Of a stretch of DNA of 64,000 bases, positions 55,545 to 62,650 are shown one piece after another. Under the pieces are notes generated by a model. It did not search any database and was not told the DNA's origin. It was given only the letters and a program-made list of their open reading frames with translations. Origin of the DNA: an uncultured Candidatus Binatia bacterium (GTDB taxonomy: Bacteria > Desulfobacterota > Binatia > Bin18); contig OY282457.1 in assembly GCA_958296235.1 (NCBI GenBank), positions 1,736,501 through 1,800,500 on the forward strand, written 5' to 3'. Position 1 is the stretch's first letter; the number at the start of each line of letters is the position of its first letter. A program made the translations under genes and the position numbers.

Positions 55545-56419
55545 TACGCTATCGCGTCACCCACGTCACCGAATATCGCTATAACACGTCGGTTTCACAG
55601 TGCCAGAATGAAGCCCACCTGCTCCCGCGTTCTACCCCGCGGCAACGCTGCGAGCATGGCCAGCTCCGCATTCAGCCGTCGCCGACAGCGTATCAGGATC
55701 GGGAAGATTTTTTCGGCAATCACGTGACCTATTTTGCCATTCAGGAATCCCATGTCAGTTTATCGGTGACCGCCCGGAGTACGGTTCTGATCGCCCCAGC
55801 CACTCCACTGCTGCTCCGGGACGCTCCCGCTTGGGAAGAGGTTCGCCGCACCGTTTCCAAGGACACGAGTCAGGCCGGCATCGAGGCGCGACAATTTCGG
55901 CTCGACTCACCCCTGGTCCACAGCAGTGCTGCATTGGCCGCGTATGCGGCCACGTCTTTTGCGCCGAACCGCCCGCTGTTGGAGGCCGTTGCCGACCTTG
56001 TGCAGCGCATCTATCAGGAGTTTACCTACGAACCCGAGGCGACAACGGTCTCGACACCCCTCAATGAAGTGTTGGATCACCGCCAGGGCGTGTGTCAGGA
56101 TTTTGCGCATGTGGCTATCGGCTGTCTCCGCACGCACGGCATAGCCGCACGCTACGTCAGCGGCTATCTCGAAACCGCCACCCCAGACGACCAGCCGCAG
56201 CTCACGGGGGCCGCGGCTTCTCACGCCTGGGTGTCGGTGTATTGCCCTGGGCAGGGCTGGGTGGATTTCGATCCCACCAACAACAGCATTCCCACCGACC
56301 AGCATATTACCGTCGCTTGGGGCCGGGACTACAGCGACGTGACCCCGTTGAAAGGTGTCGTTGTCGGCGGCGGCAGCCCTGTCCTTGACGTAGCCGTGAC
56401 CGCGGAGCGCGTGCCGTAG
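55541..56419 (+). CDS. Transglutaminase-like protease of the ATP-grasp/alpha-E operon
   Basis: 292 residues. The N-terminal bacterial transglutaminase beta domain (YRVTHVTEYRYNTSVSQCQN) is followed by the core with the Cys-His-Asp triad: GVCQDFAHVAIGC, SHAWVSVYCPGQGW and VDFDPTN. Such proteins probably hydrolyse or transfer amide bonds of peptides made by the partner ligase. No signal peptide is present. It is translationally coupled to the ATP-grasp fusion. Confidence 0.92.
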   Translation: MIRYRVTHVTEYRYNTSVSQCQNEAHLLPRSTPRQRCEHGQLRIQPSPTAYQDREDFFGNHVTYFAIQESHVSLSVTARSTVLIAPATPLLLRDAPAWEEVRRTVSKDTSQAGIEARQFRLDSPLVHSSAALAAYAATSFAPNRPLLEAVADLVQRIYQEFTYEPEATTVSTPLNEVLDHRQGVCQDFAHVAIGCLRTHGIAARYVSGYLETATPDDQPQLTGAAASHAWVSVYCPGQGWVDFDPTNNSIPTDQHITVAWGRDYSDVTPLKGVVVGGGSPVLDVAVTAERVP

Positions 56420-56436
56420 GTATTGTTTCGCCTGTC

Positions 56437-56460
56437 GGGGCAACCCCCCGTGGTTGCCCA
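56437..56460. repeat. GGGCAACC/GGTTGCCC hairpin repeat
   Basis: Arms GGGCAACC (56438-56445) and GGTTGCCC (56452-56459) around six bases. Same family as 33190 and 43667. It separates the transglutaminase gene from the convergent DUF4276 gene. Confidence 0.6.
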
Positions 56461-56489
56461 TCCGCCAATACCGTAGCCGCACGGATTAT

Positions 56490-57104
56490 TCAGGCCAGGG
56501 ATTCCAAACGGTTCAACCAATCGTTGAAACGAGGGCATTCGTTGCGCAGGCTGTCCAGCCCAGTTTCGCCAGCCACCAACAGGCCATGAAGAACCTTGCT
56601 GTATGTCGGGATCAACCTCGTGATCCGTTTGCTGGGCGCTGTAGTAGCACTATCGTTGATATCCTCCGGGGTCTCGAATTGCCGGCGAATTTGACCGAGT
56701 CTGGTCAGGCATTCTTCATCAACCCCCGGCACCGGCCTAAAACTCTCGACCTTCGAGAAAAGGAGTCCTTCAAACTCATACTGCTGGATGTAAGGAAAAA
56801 TCCTTCTTTGGTCTAAGCTGCTTCGATCAATTTTTCTAACAACCTCGTCAGATATGTCCTTTTTTAACTCCTCAATGGTTTTTTCTCTCTTGTCTTCAAA
56901 CCCATAGAAATCCACCAGAGATGTCACGAAGTCGTGGTTCCAAAACAGCCTTGCCATATCCGACGCCACCCGCTGTACGGTTATCCTGCCACCGAGCAGA
57001 AACGGCTGCACGAAAATACCTTTTTCTGCCAGGTAATCGACAAGCAGAGTCTTGACGAAGGCTTCTTCTGTGCTCCCCTCCACGGAAATGGCCACACGGG
57101 TCAC
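56490..57104 (-). CDS. DUF4276-family protein (TOPRIM-like), partner of an AAA ATPase
   Basis: 204 residues from GTG 57104. The start VAISVEGSTEEAFVKTLLVD has the Glu-rich first motif of TOPRIM-like folds, VDFYGFEDKREKT gives the aspartate-bearing second strand, and QQYEFEGLLFSKVESFR is the third conserved block of DUF4276. It overlaps the AAA gene stop (GTGA). DUF4276 proteins almost always follow AAA ATPases of this kind and are suspected nucleases or effectors in phage defence. Confidence 0.8.
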   Translation of the reverse strand: MTRVAISVEGSTEEAFVKTLLVDYLAEKGIFVQPFLLGGRITVQRVASDMARLFWNHDFVTSLVDFYGFEDKREKTIEELKKDISDEVVRKIDRSSLDQRRIFPYIQQYEFEGLLFSKVESFRPVPGVDEECLTRLGQIRRQFETPEDINDSATTAPSKRITRLIPTYSKVLHGLLVAGETGLDSLRNECPRFNDWLNRLESLA

Positions 57105-58240
57105 GGGCGTCCCCCGAGAAGGTTTTTCTCCCAGAGTTGCCCCGGAGTGAAGTCCTCTTCAATCCATATTCTGAATTCATCCGGGTCAAGTTTTCGCAAT
57201 TCGCTCTTGCCGTCCTTGAGGTCCAGGACGATAATTTCATCGAGATCAAACACGTCCACGAGCAATGGCGATTGCGTCGCCACAATGACCTGCTTTTCCT
57301 TGGCGAGCGTTTTGACCATATGCGCGACCAACTCGATGGCCGTCGGATGCAGCCCAAGTTCGGGCTCATCCAGCAGAATCACATCCGGGAGCATTTCGGA
57401 GGGAAGATTGAGCAATGTCACCAAGGCGAAAAATCGGAGCGAACCGTCCGATGTGAGATGAGCGCCAAAGGTTTTATCGATCCACTTCGCCTTCCACCTG
57501 AGCGAGACCTTGCTCTTGTTTTTTTCTATTGCAAAGCGGTCAAAAACAGGCAGTATGCGGCTGATGTAGTGGCAGATAAGCTCAAACCTTCCGAGGTCTT
57601 CCTGTTCCAGACGGTACAGAATGGACGCCAGATTACCGCCATCACTGCGCAGAGAATTGTTATCCTCTGCGTCCCACAGCTTCTTGAGGTTGGATTCATC
57701 AGAGGTGTCGTGAAACTGGTATGTTTTGCAATTCCGAAGCAGTTTCACGATAGACGAAGCAGTATCCGAATTGATGCCGAGGTCTTTCCCTGACTGAGCG
57801 GCTTCGACGATCCGCGCTTCCCCATATCCGCTGTCGTCAAGGTATTGCCAGCCGGCTTGTATGGGGCGGTCGTTGCTGCTGAACCTGCACGCTTCTTCCG
57901 TAAAGATGAACCGGTCGGGATGTGCATGGGCAAGGGCGAAGCGATACTCGTTCTGACCGGCCTCTGTTGTTAAGCCCACCGTGGCTTCCATGCGGGGCGT
58001 TTGCCTGCTACCGCCAAACAACTGATCGTCAGCCCCGCCGTATCGTCCGACAAACTCACCGAGCTTCCGCGAGCGTGCCATCCAACTCAGCATCTCGAAA
58101 AAACGGATGAAGTTCGACTTGCCCGAACCGTTAGCCCCGATCATCACGGTCACGTCGGGAAGTCCGGCAATCTTGACATCCGCCAGAGAACGGAAACCTT
58201 TGATATGAACGTAATCGATCTTTGCTCGGAGTCCGGGCAT
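57101..58240 (-). CDS. AAA ATPase of the RecF/OLD-like (AAA_21) type
   Basis: 379 residues from ATG 58240, giving the classic start YVHIKGFRSLADVKI; an upstream frame to 58354 is unlikely. Walker A is MIGANGSGKSNFIRFF (about 34-49). The ABC-type C-terminal half carries VILLDEPELGLHPTAIELVA (Walker B) and VIVATQSPLLVD (switch). Such SMC-like ATPases sense or hold DNA and license an attached or partner effector. It is coupled to the DUF4276 gene. The pair resembles two-component ATPase/TOPRIM defence systems, but identity with any named one is not claimed. Confidence 0.85.
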   Translation of the reverse strand: MPGLRAKIDYVHIKGFRSLADVKIAGLPDVTVMIGANGSGKSNFIRFFEMLSWMARSRKLGEFVGRYGGADDQLFGGSRQTPRMEATVGLTTEAGQNEYRFALAHAHPDRFIFTEEACRFSSNDRPIQAGWQYLDDSGYGEARIVEAAQSGKDLGINSDTASSIVKLLRNCKTYQFHDTSDESNLKKLWDAEDNNSLRSDGGNLASILYRLEQEDLGRFELICHYISRILPVFDRFAIEKNKSKVSLRWKAKWIDKTFGAHLTSDGSLRFFALVTLLNLPSEMLPDVILLDEPELGLHPTAIELVAHMVKTLAKEKQVIVATQSPLLVDVFDLDEIIVLDLKDGKSELRKLDPDEFRIWIEEDFTPGQLWEKNLLGGRP

Positions 58241-58371
58241 TATATCTGCTCCGTTTGTTGTTATTACGCCTGCATTTTGCTTGGATAAGGATACCAAAGA
58301 TGCAAGCGCGCCAACAGACAGCGCAGATAGGCCCCTCAGTCGGGGCAGGTCCACAAAAAGAGGGAAGGCGA

Positions 58372-58944
58372 ATGCAAAGAGTGATGATCTTCGTTGACCA
58401 GTCTAACTTCTACCACGCCGCGCAATCACAAGGACGGTTTGCAGACCTCATTAAATTGAAAGAGTATTTGGCAAACCCTAACCAAGGCAGGCTACTGATC
58501 GAAATGGTCGTGTATTTCGGCTTCCCCCCCGTCGTGAGAGACATGCCGCCGAATTGGCGAAACGTCACGGATGCCATGCACAAGACAAAAGACGTCTTAG
58601 AGCACAACGGGATTATGACCGTAGTGCATCATGGAAAGTGGACGGATAATGACGAGGATGGGAACCCCCGTTTTTCGGCCAACGTGGATGTGTTGATGGC
58701 TATGGATGCCTTGGAGTTCGCAATCGATGTCAATCCAGACGTGGTTGTATTGGTCACCGGCGATCAGGATTTTGCCTATCTTGCGGAGAAATTGCGCAGG
58801 AAGGGTATCCGTGTAGAAGCGGCAAACGTGGAGAAGCAGATGGCCGCTAATCTCAAGAAATCGGTCAATGCCTTCATAGACCTGAATGACTTTCTCAACG
58901 GCCTACCTGAAGCGCGGGGGCTGTCGGATTACGCCTCCGGCTAA
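58372..58944 (+). CDS. NYN-domain (LabA/DUF88) putative ribonuclease
   Basis: 190 residues from ATG 58372, preceded by AGAGGGAAGGCGA. PIN-like NYN motifs are complete: MIFVDQSNFYHA, SANVDVLMAMDALEFA and LVTGDQDFAYLAEKLRRKG, giving the acidic metal site. NYN proteins are predicted RNA-cleaving enzymes. It is divergent from the AAA ATPase, 131 bases apart, so the three may share a regulatory region; a joint function is inference. Confidence 0.88.
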   Translation: MQRVMIFVDQSNFYHAAQSQGRFADLIKLKEYLANPNQGRLLIEMVVYFGFPPVVRDMPPNWRNVTDAMHKTKDVLEHNGIMTVVHHGKWTDNDEDGNPRFSANVDVLMAMDALEFAIDVNPDVVVLVTGDQDFAYLAEKLRRKGIRVEAANVEKQMAANLKKSVNAFIDLNDFLNGLPEARGLSDYASG

Positions 58945-59202
58945 TCCGGCCCACGGCATTACCCCCCTGGGAGCGCGGGCATCTTGCCCGCAGCCTGCCC
59001 ACGACCACGCCGCCGTGTCAGCCGCCGTCATTCCTGCGTGCGCAGGAATGACGGCGGCCTAATTGGTTCTTGTTTCATTCTTGTGGGTTTGGCCTCGGTC
59101 TTGCCCCTCATCCCATCAGGCCGTCACTCGTCAGCGGCGCATCATGCTTCAGGTCAAGGACGCCAGCGTGTGGGCGACGGGCATGCAGGTTTAGACGACC
59201 GT
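58945..59202. repeat. Gene-free stretch with two hairpin repeats
   Basis: GCGGGC-ATCTT-GCCCGC (58975-58991) belongs with 33347. A perfect palindrome with 18-base arms starting GCCGCCGTCATTCCTGCG (59021-59038) and two-base loop follows (right arm 59041-59058). No gene is seen. Confidence 0.7.
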
Positions 59203-59373
59203 ATGAATCTACCTTCCGCCACACTGCGCCAGCAACGCAGCTCGGTGCTCGGACTGGTCACGGCTTTTGTCGTTGTCCTGTTGCTCGCAGGAGCCGCGTC
59301 TGAGCCATCTTTCGCTGCCGATGCTGCCTGTTTCGACACGCTACGCAAGACGCTCCACAAAAGAGCGAGGTAA
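59203..59373 (+). pseudogene. Possible N-terminal remnant of an exported protein
   Basis: 56 residues from ATG 59203. SSVLGLVTAFVVVLLLAG then AASEPSFAADA looks like a signal peptide with a cleavage site, but only 15 residues follow before the stop. It may be the head of a lost gene, cut where toxin debris begins at 59385. Confidence 0.3.
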
Positions 59374-59384
59374 CGGCGGCAAGG

Positions 59385-59540
59385 GTGAGCGTCAAGCCGG
59401 TCGTTCCCAGGGCGTTGGCCAACCGCGATGTTGACCAGGCCATCGATCACTATCTGGACGAGGGCGGAGAGCGGGTCGGATTGGGCTTTATTGAAGCGCT
59501 GGAAAAGCTCATGCCCTCTCTGAGCCGCGGATGTTGGGCG
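59385..59540 (+). pseudogene. 5' fragment of a ParE/RelE-type toxin gene
   Basis: From GTG 59385 the frame reads VKPVVPRALANRDVDQAIDH then YLDEGGERVGLGFIEALEKL, the N-terminal helices of ParE-type toxins. After about 59515 similarity stops and the frame runs into the end of ubiE on the other strand. The catalytic C-terminal half is missing, and no antitoxin is adjacent. Confidence 0.55.
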
Positions 59541-59551
59541 GGCGCTCGCTT

Positions 59552-60247
59552 TTATCGTCTCAGCGCGGTAATCAGCTGCGCGACACCACCGGATAAACTT
59601 GTCTTGACGACCTGCTCAAATTCCGCGGCTCGGACCATCTGCAACAGTTCCGCTTCTTCCGGCAGGTAGACCACCGAGCGCGGCAAATAGAGATACGCCT
59701 TTCGGTCTGAGATGAGACCGCCCAGCAGAGGCACGATACGCTGAAAATAGAAACCGTGGCCCCATTTCAGGAGCGTGTGGCGCGGCGTATCCACCTCAAG
59801 CAAAGCCAGTCGTCCGCCGGGCTGGAGGACGCGCGCCGCTTCCTGGAGGGCGCGTGGTATGGAGACGAAATTCCGTAGGGCAAAGCCGGACAAGACAACC
59901 GAGACAGCCGCGGTCGGCAGGGGCAAGGCATTCGCATCGGCCTGAATGAAGGCCGCGCTCATCCGACGCCGGGTTGCGCCGATGAGCATATTGCGGGCAA
60001 AGTCAATTCCGATTACGCGAGCGCCGGTTGTCGCGGCGAGTTCGCTTAAATCCCCTGTTCCGCACGCCAAGTCAAGCACCCTGTCAGCGGCACAGACGTC
60101 AACGCGCCGGATGGTCTGTCGCCGCCAGTATTGATCGAGCCGCAACGACAGCCACCGATTCAGCCTGTCATACTGCGGGGCGATCAAATCAAACATCGCC
60201 CGCACTGAGGCCGCTTTTTCTGCATCGGGCGGCAGGACATCCGACAT
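59552..60247 (-). CDS. ubiE: Demethylmenaquinone/demethoxy-ubiquinone methyltransferase UbiE
   Basis: 231 residues from ATG 60247, leaving out a 36-residue arginine-rich lead of the longer frame. VRAMFDLIAPQYDRLNRWLS is the UbiE signature 1. Motif I of the SAM fold is VLDLACGTGDLSELAA, followed by VIGIDFARNML and the closing ALLEVDTPR. The family's second signature region, VVLSGFALRNF, is present. It C-methylates the quinone ring in menaquinone or ubiquinone synthesis. Confidence 0.9.
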   Translation of the reverse strand: MSDVLPPDAEKAASVRAMFDLIAPQYDRLNRWLSLRLDQYWRRQTIRRVDVCAADRVLDLACGTGDLSELAATTGARVIGIDFARNMLIGATRRRMSAAFIQADANALPLPTAAVSVVLSGFALRNFVSIPRALQEAARVLQPGGRLALLEVDTPRHTLLKWGHGFYFQRIVPLLGGLISDRKAYLYLPRSVVYLPEEAELLQMVRAAEFEQVVKTSLSGGVAQLITALRR

Positions 60248-60329
60248 GGGAGGCAAAGAATCAGCCGCAGCCGGGGCAAGCAAGGGCCGGAGGTATAGAG
60301 GGACGCTCCTGACAGCTGAGCACGGACGC

Positions 60330-62084
60330 CTAGGACGGAATGACTGGCAACACAATATGCGACCGGAACTCTTTGTTGTGCAAAACCGTCTGCTGCGCGG
60401 TCTGGAAGTGCGTCCCGGTCGCCTGATCGCCTCCGGTGTTCAGGTTGCGGTCGAAGCGTGGGAAGTTACTCGACGCCACCTCCACGCGGAGACGATGCCC
60501 CGGCAGAAACACGTGGCTGGTTGCCCATAAGTCGATGCGAAACTCATACGGCTCGGCTGGCGACATCAGGCTCGGCTGACTCAGGGAGTCACGATAGCGC
60601 GCGCGGATAATGCCATCGGCAATATTCTGGGCGTACCCGTCGGGCCGGACATCGACCAGCTTGGCGGTAAAATCGGTATCGGTGGCAGACGACGCGGCGT
60701 AGAGCACAACCGTGAGGGGTCCGGTGACCTCAAGCGGCGTTTCCAGCGGCTCTCCGGTATAGACCAGCACGTCTGGCCGGCTTTCCACCTCGCGCTGGTC
60801 CGTGACCCCGACCGGGATAATCAGCGTGTTGCCGCCACAGGTCGGAACCGGATTGGCAGGGTCGTATTCATACTGATCGTTGGGTTCGTCCTGCGGGGGC
60901 TCAAGGCTGAGCCCGCCGTCGCCGTCGAGACTATTCGCCCGGCCCTGGCTGTGAAAATAGTAGGGCGTGTAGCGGGTCCGCGCGAGCGGCCATTCATACT
61001 CGTCCCGCCAGCGATTGGCGCCCATCACAAACAGTCGGATGGGTGGCTCCGCGGCGATCCCTGAGTCTATCCCCTTGAGCCAATAGTCAAACCAGCGCAG
61101 CTGGGTCTCGTGCAGCTCAATGACGGCGTTCGGACCAAAATCAATGTCTCCGGTCCCACCAGAAACTGGCGTGGTATACGGAAAAAGATGGGCCCACGGT
61201 CCGAGCAGCAGTTTCTGACCGCCGCGTGCCGCTGGTGTCATGGCCCGGGACTGCAAGCCACAGAAGTGCACCAGGGCATCGCGCAGGAAAATATCGTACC
61301 ACGAACTCACATGGTACATGGGGATGTTGATATTGCGGTGCTGACGCTCGATATTGATCGGCCACCAATAGGGCCCGTCGTCGGGGTGGGTCAGGTAATC
61401 GCGCAGATACGGCGCCACCTCGGCGAGCAGGTCGGCCCAATACATGAGCGGGAGGCGCAGATAGGCGTCCGGTGAAAGCGGATTCCCAAAATTGATGGAG
61501 CGCAGCAGGTCGGGCCGTATCTTCGGCCAGAGCTGCTCCTTTATGCCTTTCCGATCAATGGTGTTGCGAGCCAGGAAGATTGCGTAGGGCACCTGCCAGC
61601 CCAGGGAGAAGGCCCCGCCGGTGTGGTAGACCCAGCCTTGATGGTAGTCGGCACCGGCGGATACGGGAAAAGCGCACTGGAGATGCGGCGGTCGGGTCGG
61701 CGCGAGCTGATACTGGGTGGCGCCGAGATACGACTGGCCCTGAGTCCCGACCATGCCGTTCGAGTACGGCAGCGCCGCGGCCCACTCGACCGTATCGTAG
61801 CCGTCCTGGGCTTCATCAATCAGCGGATAATATTCTCCCTCTGACGCAAACCGCCCCCGCCCATCCTGAACGATGACCACATACCCCCGCGACGGGAAAT
61901 ACTCATGGTCGCCAAAAACCTCGGCCAATTGTTTGCCATACGGGAGACGTAACACAATAACGGGGAAGCGCCCCTCGGCATCCGGCCGATAGACATCGGC
62001 GTAGAGCGTTGTCCCGTCTCGCATGACTGCCGGGACATCTTTTTCCGTGATGATGCGATACTCCTGGCGGCTTTCGCGTGGCAT
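60330..62084 (-). CDS. CocE/NonD-family hydrolase (X-Pro dipeptidyl-peptidase S15 type)
   Basis: 584 residues from ATG 62084, preceded by AAAGGAGGGGGAATC, a near-perfect ribosome binding site. The alpha/beta hydrolase core starts DVPAVMRDGTTLYADVYRP; the nucleophile lies in VGTQGQSYLGATQ (GxSYxG). The C-terminal jelly-roll (about 430-580) is the PepX_C type with EVTGPLTVVLYAASSATDTD. Family members hydrolyse esters or peptide bonds, including cocaine esterase and acyl hydrolases. Substrate is unknown; no signal peptide. Confidence 0.9.
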   Translation of the reverse strand: MPRESRQEYRIITEKDVPAVMRDGTTLYADVYRPDAEGRFPVIVLRLPYGKQLAEVFGDHEYFPSRGYVVIVQDGRGRFASEGEYYPLIDEAQDGYDTVEWAAALPYSNGMVGTQGQSYLGATQYQLAPTRPPHLQCAFPVSAGADYHQGWVYHTGGAFSLGWQVPYAIFLARNTIDRKGIKEQLWPKIRPDLLRSINFGNPLSPDAYLRLPLMYWADLLAEVAPYLRDYLTHPDDGPYWWPINIERQHRNINIPMYHVSSWYDIFLRDALVHFCGLQSRAMTPAARGGQKLLLGPWAHLFPYTTPVSGGTGDIDFGPNAVIELHETQLRWFDYWLKGIDSGIAAEPPIRLFVMGANRWRDEYEWPLARTRYTPYYFHSQGRANSLDGDGGLSLEPPQDEPNDQYEYDPANPVPTCGGNTLIIPVGVTDQREVESRPDVLVYTGEPLETPLEVTGPLTVVLYAASSATDTDFTAKLVDVRPDGYAQNIADGIIRARYRDSLSQPSLMSPAEPYEFRIDLWATSHVFLPGHRLRVEVASSNFPRFDRNLNTGGDQATGTHFQTAQQTVLHNKEFRSHIVLPVIPS

Positions 62085-62213
62085 GATTCCCCCTCCTTTG
62101 AGCCTTCTTATAGAGAGGCAGACTGAGAAACGCAATCAAAGCGACGCGGTGGAAAAAATCCGTGAGGAGTATATGGTTCGGCCTCACACAGAACCGATAA
62201 GGGACACAACGCT

Positions 62214-62624
62214 ATGCAGTATTGGCTGGTGAAATCCGAACCGTATAAATATGCCTGGAGCGATCTGCAAAAAGACGGCTGGACGTATTGGGACGGCGTA
62301 CGCAACTATCAAGCGCGCAATAACCTGCGGGCCATGCGGGTGGGCGATCAGGTCCTGTACTATCACAGCAACAAGGGGATGGAGATTGTCGGGATTGCCC
62401 GCGTCATCAAAGAAGCCTACCAGGACCCCACAACGGAGGATGCGCGCTGGAGCGTGGTTGATATCGAGCCGGTCGAAACCCTGCTCAACCCGATAACGCT
62501 CAGCCAGATCAAGCAAGACGAGCGGCTACAGGAGATGGCGCTGGTCAAGCAGAGCCGTCTGTCAGTCATGCCGGTGACCAGAAAAGAGTTCGCCCTGATC
62601 GTCAAAAAAGGGCGGGCCGCATAA
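62214..62624 (+). CDS. EVE-domain protein
   Basis: 136 residues, a single EVE domain: YWLVKSEPYKYAWSDLQKDG, WDGVRNYQARNNLRAMRVGD, VLYYHSNKGMEIVGIARVIK, and ending ALIVKKGRA. EVE belongs to the PUA-like fold that reads modified bases in DNA or RNA; stand-alone versions are often found near modification or restriction genes and may sense modified nucleic acid. It is divergent from the CocE-type gene. Confidence 0.93.
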   Translation: MQYWLVKSEPYKYAWSDLQKDGWTYWDGVRNYQARNNLRAMRVGDQVLYYHSNKGMEIVGIARVIKEAYQDPTTEDARWSVVDIEPVETLLNPITLSQIKQDERLQEMALVKQSRLSVMPVTRKEFALIVKKGRAA

Positions 62625-62637
62625 CCCCGGCCCGCCC
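62602..62637 (-). terminator. Intrinsic terminator of the metalloprotease gene
   Basis: Read on the minus strand, a nine-base stem (GGGCGGGCC with GGCCCGCCC, 62610-62618 and 62629-62637) is followed by six T. It overlaps the 3' end of the EVE gene and lies 14 bases past the protease stop. Confidence 0.8.
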
Positions 62638-62650
62638 CGTTCGCTTACCG

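Noticed and set aside
59143..59193. Short frame LQVKDASVWATGMQV
   Set aside because: Too short and without start signals to call a gene or antitoxin remnant.
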